Shown here in pieces: positions 1 through 10,646 of a DNA stretch of 64,000 bases. The notes beneath the pieces were generated by a model. That model was not told the origin of the DNA and did not search any database. It saw only the letters and a list, made by a program, of their open reading frames with translations. The translations under genes were made by a program, and so were the position numbers. Position 1 is the first letter of the stretch; every line of letters starts with the position of its first letter. Origin of the DNA: Poa pratensis. Taxonomy: Eukaryota > Streptophyta > Magnoliopsida > Poales > Poaceae. The stretch spans positions 2,641,198 through 2,705,197 of the forward strand of contig CAMZMU010000013.1 in NCBI GenBank assembly GCA_947311845.1, given 5' to 3'.

Positions 1-405
1 ATTAAAACTTTTCCGGTTAAAGGCTTGCTAATTGCGGAATAAAATTATGTGTTTAAATAACAAGCCAACAACCTAAATATACTAGGCTCACCTATGTGCA
101 CCAACAACTTATGCTAAGCAAGACAAGCAACAAGGTGATAGCAAAAGAGAATACTTCAAGCACGAAGGCTATCACAAAGTGAAGTGCATAAGTAAAAGGC
201 TCGGGTATAGAAATAACCGAGGCACGCGGAGACGAGGATGTATTCCCGAGTTCCTCCTTGTTAAGGGAGTACGTCTCGTTGGAGAGGTGTGAACCGACAC
301 AACGGTTCAACAACCACAAAGGTTTCACCCTCTTCTCCGATGAACCGCACCACAAAGGTTTGTTTCACCTTCCACTATCGGTATTCCTTCGAGGCGGAAT
401 CCGGA

Positions 406-517
406 GCCTTTCAACAACAATCCGAGGCACAACCCACAATGGGATTGGGGGCTCCCGAACGGCTTTCAACAACAATCCGAGGCACAACCCACAAAGGGAT
501 TGGGGGCTCCCGAACGG
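406..517. repeat. 55-bp tandem duplication inside the LTR
   Basis: Two nearly identical copies, each with 'ctttcaacaacaatccgagg' and 'gggattgggggctcccgaac', start about 408 and 463. They lie downstream of the minus-strand TATA box, so they should be in the transcribed part of the LTR. Confidence 0.85.
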
Positions 518-967
518 CTTCAAGTGACCACACAAGGGTCCAACCACCACAAAGGCGTCTAGGGCCCGAAGACCCAAGAGTAACAAGTTCACAAGATTTC
601 AACTTCCACGAATCCTCGTGGAGAGCACACCGATGCACCAAATGCAAAAGGCAAGAGCACAAGTGCTCAAATCCTTCACTATCAAATTCCAACAAAGCAA
701 CAAATGCTTATGGGGGAATAAGAGAGGAAGAACAAAGAGGAGAACCACTCAAGAACTCCAAGAACTAGATCCACTATGTTCCCCTCACTTAGAGGATAGA
801 TTGATTGGTGGAAATGTAGATCTAGGTCTTCTCCTTCAATCCTCCAAAGATCAAAGAGTTTGGGTGGAGGGATTGGGAGATATCAAAGAAATGAGCTTGC
901 AACAATGAAGGAGAGAGAAAGCAATTCGTGCTGGGCAGAGCTGACTGGCTGGAGGTAGGTGGAGGGG

Positions 968-975
968 TATTTATA
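968..975 (-). promoter_or_regulatory. TATA box of the left LTR
   Basis: The minus strand reads GGGGTATAAATACCCC around this site, a good TATA box placed about 1.3 kb from the LTR start. The flanking GGGG/CCCC make it a near-perfect palindrome. Its role is inferred from sequence only. Confidence 0.6.
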
Positions 976-2320
976 CCCCTCCCAGAAAAAGAGCCGTTGC
1001 AGCCAGTTTTGCACCGGAGTTTCCGGTCCAAGTGACGGAAACTCCGGCCTGGGGCGGAAACTCTGGCCCCCACCAGGGGGTGAACAACTAACAGACGAGA
1101 GAAACACAGACAGAAACTCCGGCCCCCTGGGACCGGAAACTCCGGTCCGGGGCGGATACTCCGGCCCCCACCAGGGGCTGAACAAGAACTAAGCTTCGAC
1201 TGGGAAACCCAAGGACCGGAGACTCCGGTCAAGAAGACCGGAGACTCCGGCCTGAAAGCAGTGAAACTGCAAATCCTGAAATGCAATAACTTTCTCATAT
1301 GAACTCCAAAACAGGTGAATCCAATTGCGTTGGAAAGGTAACGACAAGAGCAATAAGGGTCACAAATATAGAGGAGATACCACTCATGGGTGTGGACCTT
1401 ATCTCGAGGAGGACCGGTAATATTTCCAACACCGAGAATGCAACAAGATTTTCATCCGGACTCCGTTTTCTATGATCTTGAGCTTGTTCCGAAGATAACC
1501 ACAAGCACTACAAGACCATGCATATTCACATCATAGTCCATCTTGTGAGGAGGAGAACACAAGAGGAGAGTTTGACCTCTCTACAAAAGACGAACCGGTA
1601 AAACCTCCAACATCAAAAACATCACAAGATATTCAAATGGAATCCGTTTTTGATGAACTAGAGCTTGGTATGGAGATGAACACAAGCTCTAAATTCTCTC
1701 ATGGATAAAAGCCAAGTAAGAACCAAGAAAATGATATGCCAAGTATGCAAAGGTTTGAGCTCCCCACAAAGATGCGATCAAGTTACTTACTTGAGAGCCC
1801 CTCTTGATAGTACGCCGTCTATCCTATAACCCGGTCTCCCACAACATGAGACCGGTAAAATAGAAAACCTATCAAGATCATACCTTCGCCTTGCGCATTC
1901 CACTTGAGCTAGATGATGACGATCTTGATCTCTTCAAGTGGACCACCTTTCTTGATTGCGCTTTGCTTGGTGAAGATTCAAATGTTGCTCCCCCATACAC
2001 CAAGATGGGAGTGCCACTCTTAGGAACATCTTCACTTGACCATTATCTCCAAATGGGTGGCAAGCTTCAAGCATATGATTTCTTCGAGATGCTTCTCTTG
2101 AATTTGCACTTCATCTTCTCTACATATGACCATTCTTCATATAAACCCTTGAATAGAGCATTGATCATCATGTAATCTTCTAGAGTCCAACACATGAACT
2201 CCAATCTTTTCCTATGGACAAGATCTACAAGAATATCTCAATGCAAACATTAGTCCATAAGGATTGTCATTAATTACCAAAACCACGCATGGGGCAACAC
2301 ATGCACTTTCAACATGTAAG

Positions 2321-2357
2321 TTATCTGTGGCGCACCAGGTGGTGCGCCACAGGTACC
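2321..2357. repeat. 3' subterminal repeat of CACTA-A
   Basis: An inverted repeat, CTGTGGCGCACC then a short loop then GGTGCGCCACAG, matches the repeats at 8369-8820 and shows that the two ends belong to one element. Confidence 0.85.
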
Positions 2358-2687
2358 TGGACCCTGTTTTTCAAAGTTTTCAAAAACATACCCTGTTTTT
2401 CAAAGTTTTCAAAACCAGAAATTATTTAAATTGCACAATTTTGCACATATATTTGACAATATTGTTCAGATAGTTGAAAAAATTCAAAAAACGTCAAAAA
2501 ATTCAAAAATTCAAAAACAATTAACAAAATTTGAAAATTGTCCACACAATTAAGATACAATAAGAGGGATACAAATGAGGGATACAATATTGTTCTCATA
2601 TCAATAAGTGTGCATCATGAGTTGATCGCGATATATAAGTGCGTAGTTATACAAATGAGGGATACAAAATAATAAGTGCTTCAATCA

Positions 2688-3350
2688 TCAGTGTTTGGCA
2701 ATCTTCTTTCCTTTTTTGGTCGATGTTGCAAAATTTAGCCCGACATTGTGACTTTTTCTAGTGTACGGAGGACCTGTTGACTTGGGTGGTACCGTGGTCC
2801 TGCTTCTTCTTTTGGTGTATGTTTCCTGATTGTTGTCGTCATCTTCAATATTTGGGTCACCATACTTGTCAAAGTCATCTTCATTGGCGACTCCATCCAT
2901 TCCGACGATGTTCCTTTTGCCTCTCCTCACAACAACACGGCTAGGCCTGGACAGGTCGGTTATGAAGAAGCATTGTGTGCAGTGCTTAGCCAGTACCCAT
3001 GGCTCATTTTGTGCGGTGACGTTGGCGCTTGATTTGGCTGAGGGTATGGACATGGTGATGAAATATCGGTCTTCGGGAGTGACGTTCTTAGCCCATCTGA
3101 CGCGAAACATCGGCACCTTCTCTCCAGAGTAGTTTAGCTCCCATATCTCCTCGATCCTTCCGTAGTATCTTGTCAGCACGTCACCAGTGAAGGATTCCAC
3201 CGTTACTCCTGAGTTTGATAATCAGAGTTTTTGTCTTTCTCCTCCGTGTAGAATGTGAACCTGTTGATATCATACGCTTGAAACGTCACGAGGTTGGTCA
3301 CGGGTCCATGCGCCAATGCGAATAAGAGGATGTCATCCTCCGAGATCATT
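2688..3350 (-). pseudogene. CACTA-A transposase, DUF4216-type C-terminal part
   Basis: The open part (3200-2688) holds the DUF4216-type region common in plant CACTA transposases: an RYYGRIEEIWEL segment, then RVRWAKN, EPWVLAKHCTQCFFITD and a GKRN[IM]VG motif, then a basic lysine-rich tail ending at a stop at 2688. Just upstream (3200-3350) the expected AYDIN...FTFYTE...KDKNSDYQ stretch is present but in a different frame, so at least one frameshift separates it from the preceding segment. Its function in the transposase is not established. A paralogous copy in CACTA-B (10237-10640) aligns well. The element is decayed, so no working protein is expected. Confidence 0.8.
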
Positions 3351-4002
3351 GTGGTGGATTAGCCTTAAGCCGTTCTTTGAACCAACCCGCGAAAGAGGAG
3401 TTGTGCTCTCTGATTATTTCTCCCTCCGTTCTCGTCTTACCTTTATCACTATACTTCTTCCTAATTGAGTTTTGGTGCTCTGTCAAATAATCGTCAACCA
3501 TATCAATGTGTTGTAGTGCTACTAAGTTGGCCATGTCAAAGTCGGTGCGTCGACCTTCAAAGTCCACATGCAAATCCCTCCGGCCATTTCTGTGACCTGA
3601 TCCAAGTAGCTTGCCGAGATGCTTGTTTACGGGCAAACCAACAGGGTTCTCGAGTTCTAGAAAATTCGTGCAGAAAGAGATGCACTCTGCGGTGAGAAAG
3701 CCTTGGACGATGCTTCCATCCGGACGGGCCCTATTACGAGCAAATCCTTTGATGACCCCATTCAACCGTTCGAACGGCATCATATTGTGCAGGAACAGCG
3801 GCCCGAGATGAATTATATCATCCACGATATGGACCAACAGATGCACACAGATGTCAAAGAATGCGGGCGGGAAGTAAATCTCAAGCTCGCATAGTATCAC
3901 AACGATCTCTTCCTGCAGCCTATCGAGCTGCTTCCGGGTGATCGACTTTCGAGAGATGACGTCGAAAAAGTTACAGAGGCCAAAAAGTGTTTCACGGACG
4001 TG
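3346..4002 (-). pseudogene. CACTA-A transposase, DUF4218 main part and following region
   Basis: On the minus strand this reads RETLFGLCNFFDVISRKS, LQEEIVVILCELEIYFPPAFF, LVHIVDDI and LFLHNMMPFERLNGVIKG, the DUF4218 signature found after the TNP2 domain in plant CACTA transposases. It continues into LENPVGLPVNKHLG and REHNSSFAGWFK, then stops at 3346. The start of the domain (SRYLDPKK, GGMKSHDC, IRGIMDKHV) lies on the far side of the solo LTR at 5591-5720. Removing the LTR and one copy of ACGTG joins DKHV directly to RETLF in frame. Confidence 0.88.
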
Positions 4003-5585
4003 TGATGGCGTGTAGTTCACACGTCCGTTGGGAGACCCCAAGAGGAAGGTATGATGTAGTGCAGCAGCAGTTTTCCCTTGAAATATGACCAAGGTTTATC
4101 GAACCAGGAGGACACGGAGGTTCTTTAGAAGGTTGTTGATGGGCGCCGTTACTCGATCACCAACGTGGAACCTGCACACAACACAACCAAACTACTTTGC
4201 CCCAACGAAACAGAGAGGTTGTCAATCTCTCTAGCTTGCTGAAAACAAAGGATTAAATGCACTGTGTGGAAAACAGTAGTGATTGCAGAAAGTAACATGG
4301 AACATATGATTGCAGTAGGTGGTTTTATCAGTATGAGGGAAAATGGACCGGGATCCACAGTTCACTAGTGGTGTCTCTCCATAAAAGATAACTAACATGC
4401 TGGGTGAACAAATTACAGCTGGGCAATTGACAAATAGAGAGTGCATGACAATGCAATATATGACAAGATGTTCATTATGAGATTTAATTGGGCATTACAA
4501 CAAAGTACATAGACTTGCTATCCAACTCATCTATGCCTAAATAATCCACCTTCAGGTCAGCATCCGCATCACTTCCAGTATTAAGTTGCAAACAACAGAT
4601 TATTGCATGAAGTAAAGTGTGTAATGTAAACAATGCAAATGACACGTAGACAATGCATCATTGTTTTATTCCTAGTGGCAACAGCACATCCACAACCTTA
4701 GTCATTTCTGTCAACTCGAGCCCAGATTTCTGGAGGCATGAACCCACTATCTAGCATAAATACTCCCTCTTGGAGTTACAAGTATCTACTTGGCCAAAGC
4801 ATCTACTAGCAACGGAGAGCATGCAAGATCATAAACAACATAAACATATAGATTGATAAACAACTTGCTCATAGTATCAATATTCATCGGATCCCAGCAA
4901 CACAACATGTAGCATTACAATAAGATGATCTTGATCATGTTAGGCAGCTCACAAGATCTAAACATGGAGGTACAAGGTGGAGAGACAACCATCTAGCTAC
5001 TGCTATGGACCCGTAGTCCAAGGATGAAATACTCACGCGTCACTTCGGAGGCAGGCATGGCGATGTAGAGCCCTCCGGTGATGATCTCCCCTCCGGCAGG
5101 GTGCCGGGAAGAGCTTCAGAACCCTCCCGATATAGGGTTGGCGACGACACGGCAACGGAACTTTTCGTGGAATATGATCGGTGTTTTTAGGGTACGCGGA
5201 ACATCGGGAATATATAGGCGAAAGGGTGGCGTCGGAAGGTTCGCGAGGCGGCCTCGCCAGGGCCCGGCGCGGGCCCACCCTTGGCCGCGCCCTAGGGTGG
5301 CGAGGCGGCCTCGTGGCTCGTCTCCGTCTCCCCTTTGGACTTCGTGATCGTGTTGGTGAAAATATGAGCGTCCCTTTTTGTTTCGTCCAATTCCGAGAAT
5401 ATTTTGCGACTAGCTTTTCTGAAGAGAAAAACAGCAGAAAACAGGAACCGGCACTTCGGCATCTTGTTAATAGTTTAGTCCCAGAAAATGCATAAAAATG
5501 CTATGAAGTGTAAACAAAACATGTAGCAATTGATATAATAACAGCATGGAACATCAAAAATTATAGATACGTTTGAGACGTATCA
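4003..5585 (-). mobile_element. Solo LTR (1583 bp) inserted in the CACTA-A coding sequence
   Basis: It starts TGATGGCGTG and ends GACGTATCA, with TG...CA ends and a perfect 5-bp target duplication ACGTG at 3998-4002 and 5586-5590. No PBS, PPT or coding sequence is present, as expected after LTR-LTR recombination. The GC-rich end and a minus-strand CCTATATATTCC at about 5206-5217 suggest minus-strand sense. The TGAT...ATCA ends resemble those of Athila-like elements A and C in this window, so I infer the same clade. Confidence 0.92.
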
Positions 5586-5590
5586 ACGTG

Positions 5591-7205
5591 CTTGTCCATT
5601 ATCCCTCTGATTGCAACCGGAAAGATCTGCGTCATCATCACGTAACAGTCATGAGACTTCATCCCGCCGAAGCATTTTTTCTTCGGGTCTAGGTATCTGC
5701 TTATCAACCCCGCGTAACCGATATGCACTTTGACTCCTTGAAGTCACTTGAAGAGTTGATCGATCTCATTCTCGTGCAGAGTAAAGCTGGAGGGGGGCAA
5801 TAATAGTCATTATTCCTCTTAACCCTTTTATCCCTGTGACCGTCTGTTTCCTCATCCGACTGATCTTCTCCCGGCCTTTTCTGGGGTCCCCCGTGAAGCT
5901 CTTCCCTTAAACCAAAATATATCAGGCCGCGCCTTGCTTTCGGCCCATCTTTGGTCCTCTCTGCCATGTTGACCACGGTGCCAAACAAACTCTCGAACAC
6001 ATTCTTCATGATATGCATTAGATCAAGGCAATTAGGCGTACCGAGAATGGGCCAGTATGGCAAGTCCCAAAACACGCACCTCGCCTTCCATACATCCAGG
6101 AGCGGTTTTGGTGCCTTCATCTTCTTTCCCGGTGCAGGGCATTCTTTCCAGTTATCCAGAAGCATCTTGATATCTTCGCCGCTTCTCTTACGTGGAGGTC
6201 CTCGAGTCTCATCTTCATTGTTGAACAGGTCTCCACGCTTTCTCCACGGGTCTTTCTTATTAGGTAGGCACCTTCGGTGCCCCATGTAGACGGTTTTCGA
6301 AGACCCCTCTTTCGGTAGTTGTAGGTAACATGTACCATCCATGCACCTGACGCATGCATGGTGTCCCTGAACCACCTGGCCCGAGACATATCCGCAGCCA
6401 GGCAACTCGTGCACCGTACAGAGCAAAGCGTCTCTCAATGGGAAATACTCTTGAGCGACGGCGTCCCATGTGATGACCCCTTCCGGCGCCCATAACGTGG
6501 TCAACTCATCTTTCAGTAGCTTCAGATACAGATTGATGTCGCTGCCTGGTTGTTTCGGCCCTTGAATGAGCATGCTCATGTGAATGTACTTCCTCTTCAT
6601 GCAAAGCCAGGGGGAGGTTGTATATCCACACAAACACTGGCCAGGTGCTATGTGTGCTGCTATGTTTGCCAAATGGGTTGAGTCCGTCGGTGCTCACACC
6701 CAACCTGATGTTCCTTGACTCTGCCCCGAAATTTTTATCGTAACCGTCTAATGCCACTGGGTTGCATCTGAAGGGTGTGTCAGCATTGCCTTATCAATCC
6801 GCTCCGGATCTTGTAGCGCTGACTTCTTTCTATCCGCGTGCCAGCGAATGAGCTTTGCTTCCTTGGGGTCCTGAAAATACCTCTGTAGACGGGGAATGAG
6901 CGGAAAGTACCACACAACTTTGCGAGACCTTTCCTCCCTTTCTTGTATCGAGCAGCATTGCACACTGGACATGTGGTCTTGTCCGCGTCCTCTTTCTGAA
7001 AAATGTAGCAATCATTGATACATACGTTGTATCTTTTGTGCGGTAAATCAAGAGGGCACACGACTTTCTTGGCCTCATCTAGACTCTTAGGACACGTGTT
7101 CTTCTTCGGAAGGACATTCTTCCAGTATAGCAGATTAGCGTCGACGCTAGCGTCGGTCCAATGGTGTTTTACCTTCATCTGCAGAACATCGAGAGCTACT
7201 TTCAA
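5591..7205 (-). pseudogene. CACTA-A TNP2-like transposase, decayed
   Basis: The segments follow the order of the Transposase_21 (TNP2) family: HHWTDASVDANLLYWKNVLP, CINDCYIFQKEDADKTTCPVC, RKVVWYFPLIPRLQRYF, IRWHADRK, DGLNPFG, KYIHMSMLIQGPKQPGSDIN, LKDELTTLW, CVRCMDGTCYLQLPK, GHRRCLP, LPYWPILGTPNCLDLMHIMK and NVFESLFGTVVNM. The beginning of DUF4218 follows. This is the catalytic protein that would cut and join CACTA ends. Frame changes near 6925, 6750, 6610 and 5730 break the ORF, so the copy cannot encode a full protein. Confidence 0.9.
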
Positions 7206-7762
7206 GGGGAGTCCTCAGGCCTGCAACCTGGATACAACGGAGTATTCGAATCTATCTCAAGTTGCCCCAACTTAGATTTCTCTCTAGCAACAGCTCTATT
7301 GTTACTCGTCGGCCTTACAAGCAGTTCTTGCAAATGAGGGTGCTGCAAGAACGTAGTTAGCGGCGTCGACTGCGTCTCCGCATCAACAACGTCCAGTTCT
7401 CCATCGTCATGTGCGGTAGGCTCTTCGTCTTCTTCCCCCTCGTTGTTATTCTCAACAATCATCATGTCATGATGCCCTTCGTCGTCATGTACTTCCATGG
7501 GCGCCGCATGGACCTCCACATCATCTTCATCATTCATCCAAGGGGCGCCATCCATGAAACCACGCATGAGCAGGTGATCTCGCAATACACCGGAATAGGG
7601 GTGGTGCAAGGTCATTAGCTTGAATTTTCGACACGGACATCTTATGTCCTCCTCCTCATTTTTGTACATGTCCTCTATCACGTGTCTCAGATATCTGTCC
7701 ACTTTCCTTTCGCTCATGACGACCATTATCACCTGCACGTCCGACGGTACACATATAAGCAA
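7202..7762 (-). pseudogene. CACTA-A transposase-associated N-terminal domain
   Basis: An open minus-strand frame of 186 residues. It has a WMxxx-type zinc/transposase-associated pattern, with RHVIEDMYKNEEEDIRCPCR, KFKLMTLHHPYSGVLRDHLL and MRGFMDGAPWM (a Cys-Pro-Cys cluster and the GFM..W motif), followed by a long acidic linker (EGEEDEEPTAHDDGE). This domain stands in front of TNP2 in many plant CACTA elements and probably binds the subterminal repeats, which is family-level inference. The true start is unclear; the first Met may lie in an alternative exon. It runs directly into the TNP2 part with a frame change near 7203. Confidence 0.8.
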
Positions 7763-8368
7763 AATAATTCGGTAGAATTACCATCTCAATAGTTGTTGTC
7801 GCGCAAAATTTCGGCATGACCTCCCTACTAATGGGACCGAGAAGTTTACCAAAGTTTTGCCAAAACGGAAACGAATCAACGTTTCGACAACATTTGGCAA
7901 CTCATTTTCATGTCACATCATTTTCGGACGGAGAGAACGAATCACATCCACCCAAATCTCACATTTTCATTTATTTAGTGATCACATTCTCGCCCAAATC
8001 TCACAACTTCATTTATTTACATCATCCAATCCATATAGTCACCTTACACACGAGAAGAGATGACCGCGAGACGACACGTCGACGAGTTCGAGCTTGTTGG
8101 AGATGGGAGAGAAAAAGTAGATCTATAGATCTTGGTGTGGGTGAGATTTTAGAAGCTAGATCTATGCCATGGATGTAGGAGATGTGTGTGTGTGTGTGTG
8201 TGAGGGAGATTTAGCAACTAAAAGTGGTTAGATTGACCAAATTTGGTGCAAAATGGGGAGGAAATGAGGTAGGAAGCAAGAGATTTTGAGCAAAGAACAA
8301 AGGGGGAAGTGAGGTTGCAATAATAGAGGGGGAGGTTGGTGGGGCGACTTTAAGTTGTCTGCCCAGGT
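7763..8368 (-). other. 5' leader of CACTA-A
   Basis: This is the non-coding leader between the transposase start and the subterminal repeats. It includes a (TG)10 microsatellite at 8183-8202. I see no coding sequence. The block immediately inside the repeats (8280-8360) is purine-rich on the plus strand. Confidence 0.6.
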
Positions 8369-8820
8369 TACCAGTGGCGCACCAGAGCATGGTGCGCCAC
8401 AGGTAATTTTTCTATCTGTGGCTCACCGACCATGGTGTGCCACAGGTAATCTCTCTCCATAGTTCGAAAATATCGTCCAGAACATACCAGTGGCGCACCA
8501 CACACTGTGCGCCACAGATAAAGCATTACCAGTGGCGCACCACAACCCGGTGCGCCACTGGTAGTCTCTTTGTTCTATTTTTACCTGTGGCGCACCACAG
8601 CCACGTGCGCCACTAGTAGTCTCTCTCCTCCACCCTGAAATTTTGCAAATTTAGATGGAACTTACCAGTGGCGCACCAGGTTTACGGTGCGCCACTGGTA
8701 AATATATACCAGTGGCGCACCAATAACTTGTGCGCCACTGGTATTTTCTGCCAAATCCCAAAACCGAGGTGAGAGACTATCAGTGGCGCACCATGCTCGT
8801 GGTGCGCCACTGATAGCATC
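8369..8820. repeat. Eight subterminal inverted repeats of CACTA-A
   Basis: Eight units of about 35-40 bp, each an imperfect hairpin of the form ACCAGTGGCGCACC, 5-9 bp, GGTGCGCCACTGGTA, start near 8370, 8412, 8488, 8529, 8584, 8665, 8708 and 8780. Such blocks are the usual DNA-binding sites for CACTA transposition proteins. Units differ mainly in their loops. Confidence 0.92.
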
Positions 8821-8830
8821 TCACCTATAC

Positions 8831-8847
8831 GCTTTTTTCTACTAGTG
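8831..8847 (-). repeat. Terminal inverted repeat of CACTA-A (5' end)
   Basis: The minus strand reads CACTAGTAGAAAAAAGC, the canonical plant CACTA terminus. It marks the element's outer edge next to the transposase start. Confidence 0.93.
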
Positions 8848-9179
8848 ATACGGTCCCGATATGTCCTGGCTATGTCATGGTCTTCATAGATTTTGTACAT
8901 GACAATGCCATGAACTAATATTTACACATCCCCCAATGATGAGATCAAAAAACTAGGTCAAACTCGCCTTCAAAGGATCCAATGGAAGAAGGGTGCTATC
9001 TTGGTGCACCCGGAAACATTTAGGATTGACCAATCTGGACGTTCAAGGGCACCGCGTTCCCTACCCTAATCTCAACCTCGAGATGACTTAGCTGCATCGC
9101 CTATTCTAACTCCACCGTCTCTAGCTAGGCAACCTGAGGCCAGCTTAGAGAAGATGAAGTCCAAGCCAGGGTCCTAGAA
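8848..9179. other. Unassigned spacer between CACTA-A and the CACTA-B remnant
   Basis: No ORF, repeat or terminal structure is recognised. It may be the decayed left part of the CACTA-B transposase region, since recognisable CACTA coding begins just after it, but I see no motif that proves this. No second CACTAGTAG end is present. Confidence 0.4.
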
Positions 9180-10026
9180 ACATATCCACTTGGGTATCAG
9201 GGAAGAGCTTGACGGAGGACCCCCTAAGTCGTCGGAGGAGACAGAAGATAAGGGCACAAAGTTAAGAAGGATGACAAGGGCAAAAAAGTTAAGAAGGAAT
9301 ATTATTGCCCCCCTCTTGATTCACTCTAAGTCAGAAGGAGATCGATCAATTTTTAAGTGCCTTGTAGAACTCAAAGTTAGTTCCGGTTACTCGGGGAATA
9401 TGAGCAGATATCTAGACCCGAAGAAACAAAGGTTCAGCGGGATGAAGTCTCATGACTGTCACATGATGATGACTCAGATACTTCTGATTACACTTAGAGG
9501 GATAATGGACAAGCACATCCATGAAACGCTTATTGGCTTCTGCAATTTTTCGACGTTATCTCTCGAAAGTCGATCAGTATGAAGCAACTCGTAAGGGTAC
9601 ATGAAGAGATCGTTGTCATATACTATGTGAGCTTGAGATGTACTTTGTGCCCGCATTTTTTGATGTTATGGTTCATCTGTTGGTTCATATTATGGATGAT
9701 ATCATCGATCTCGGGTCGACATTCCTTCACAGCATGATGCCGTTCGAAAGGATGAACGGGGTCATCAAATGATTCGTTCGTAATAGGGCCCATCTGGATG
9801 GAAGCATCGTCCAGGGCTTTCTGACCGAAGAGTGCATCTCTTTCTGCATGAATTATCTAGACGTCGAAAACCCTGTTGGTTTGCCCGTCAACAAGCACCT
9901 TGGCAGGCTCGAAGGAGTAGGTCACAACACTGGCTAGAGGGAATTGCATGTGGACCAGTCGGGTCGACGCAACGACTTTGATAGAGCAAACTTAGTTGTA
10001 CTACAACACCTACAAGTGCTCGATCC
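9180..10026 (+). pseudogene. CACTA-B transposase, end of TNP2 and DUF4218 part, decayed
   Basis: The plus strand reads LGIREELDGGPPKS (end of the TNP2 region), then MSRYLDPKKQRFSGMKSHDC, MMMTQILLITLRGIMDKH and ETLIGFCNFS, the DUF4218 start. After a stop near 9580 the rest is visible only in mixed frames, for example the DNA for MMPFERMNGVIK at about 9735-9770 and for NPVGLPVNKHLG at about 9868-9905. Many stops mean the copy is dead. The TNP2 catalytic region upstream is not found. Confidence 0.82.
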
Positions 10027-10646
10027 TTGGTTGACAGAGCACAAAAGAATGATTGCGAAAAGTACCGTGACCGGGGCCTGCACTGGATGGACGGAGAACT
10101 AATTAGAGAGCACAACTCCTCTTTCTTACTTTGGTTCAAAGAGCGACTTCGGACTAATCCCCCGTCAAAGAGTTGGAAGGACGGAAAACTCATATTCACC
10201 TTTGCACATGGCCCCGCGTGCAACCTCGTGACTTATCAAGCATACGATATCAACGGATACACATTCTACACGGAGGCCAAAGACAAAAATAGTGATTATC
10301 AGAACTTAGGGGTGACGATGGAATCCTTGACCGGTGACGTAAAGGAAAGATACTACGGAAGGATCAAAGAGATCTGGGAGCTTGACTACTCTGGAGAGTA
10401 CAAGGTGGCGAGGTTCCTTGTCAGATGGGGTATGAGCGTCGAAAAAGAAGACCGTTATTTCACTACCATATGTATAACCGACGCCAAATCCAAGAGTGTT
10501 AGTCCGAATGCTTCTTCATAACTGACCCGACCAAGCCTAGCAGTGTTGTCGTGAGGAGAGGCAAAAGGAGCATCATCGGAATGGATGGGGTCGCCAACGA
10601 GGAAGACTTTGACCAGTACAGCGACCCAATGAGGGAAGATGATGGT
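10027..10646 (+). pseudogene. CACTA-B transposase, DUF4216-type part
   Basis: The plus strand reads REHNSSFLLWFKERLRTNPP, LIFTFAHGPACNLVTYQAYD, FYTEAKDKNSDYQ, RYYGRIKEIWELDYSGEY and RFLVRW. A frameshift near 10500 follows, then FFITDPTKPSSVVVRRGKR and IIGMDGVANEDDFDQY. This parallels the CACTA-A copy. The reading is broken at 10646 by element A and resumes at 26625, so insertion of A split this exon. Confidence 0.85.

Larger units (their letters stand above)
1..2311 (-). mobile_element. Partial long LTR of a retrotransposon, cut by the window start
   Basis: Read on the minus strand, the LTR starts TGAAAGTGCATGTGTTGCCC at 2311, the TG start expected of an LTR, and runs off the left edge. It has a TATAAATA box at 968-975 and a GC-rich block at about 1005-1260 built of short degenerate 'actccgg' repeats. 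No gag or pol domain is visible; the open frames here have no family resemblance and look incidental. It truncates the 3' end of CACTA-A, which starts at about 2317; 'acatg' at 2312-2316 may be a target duplication, but its partner would lie outside the window. The family name is not assigned. Confidence 0.7.
2317..8847 (-). mobile_element. CACTA-A transposon, 3' truncated
   Basis: The right end is a CACTA terminus: read on the minus strand it starts CACTAGTAGAAAAAAGC (8831-8847). Inside come subterminal inverted repeats (8369-8820), a leader, a decayed transposase ORF on the minus strand (7762 down to 2688), an AT-rich 3' region and one more copy of the same subterminal repeat (2321-2357). 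The other TIR is missing because an LTR cuts the element at about 2311. A solo LTR (4003-5585) sits in the coding region. 'ata' at 8848-8850 may be the 3-bp target duplication, but the partner is not in the window. Confidence 0.9.

Noticed and set aside
1005..1260. Short 'actccggcc' repeats as a CRISPR array or satellite
   Set aside because: Unit length and spacing vary, there are no uniform spacers, and the block sits in the GC-rich part of an LTR.
8183..8202. (TG)10 as a regulatory signal
   Set aside because: A simple microsatellite in the CACTA-A leader with no supporting context.
10642..10646. A perfect target duplication for element A
   Set aside because: The flanks are ATGGT and ACGAT, so I report an imperfect duplication only; the boundary is instead supported by LTR ends, PBS, PPT and the continuity of the CACTA exon.
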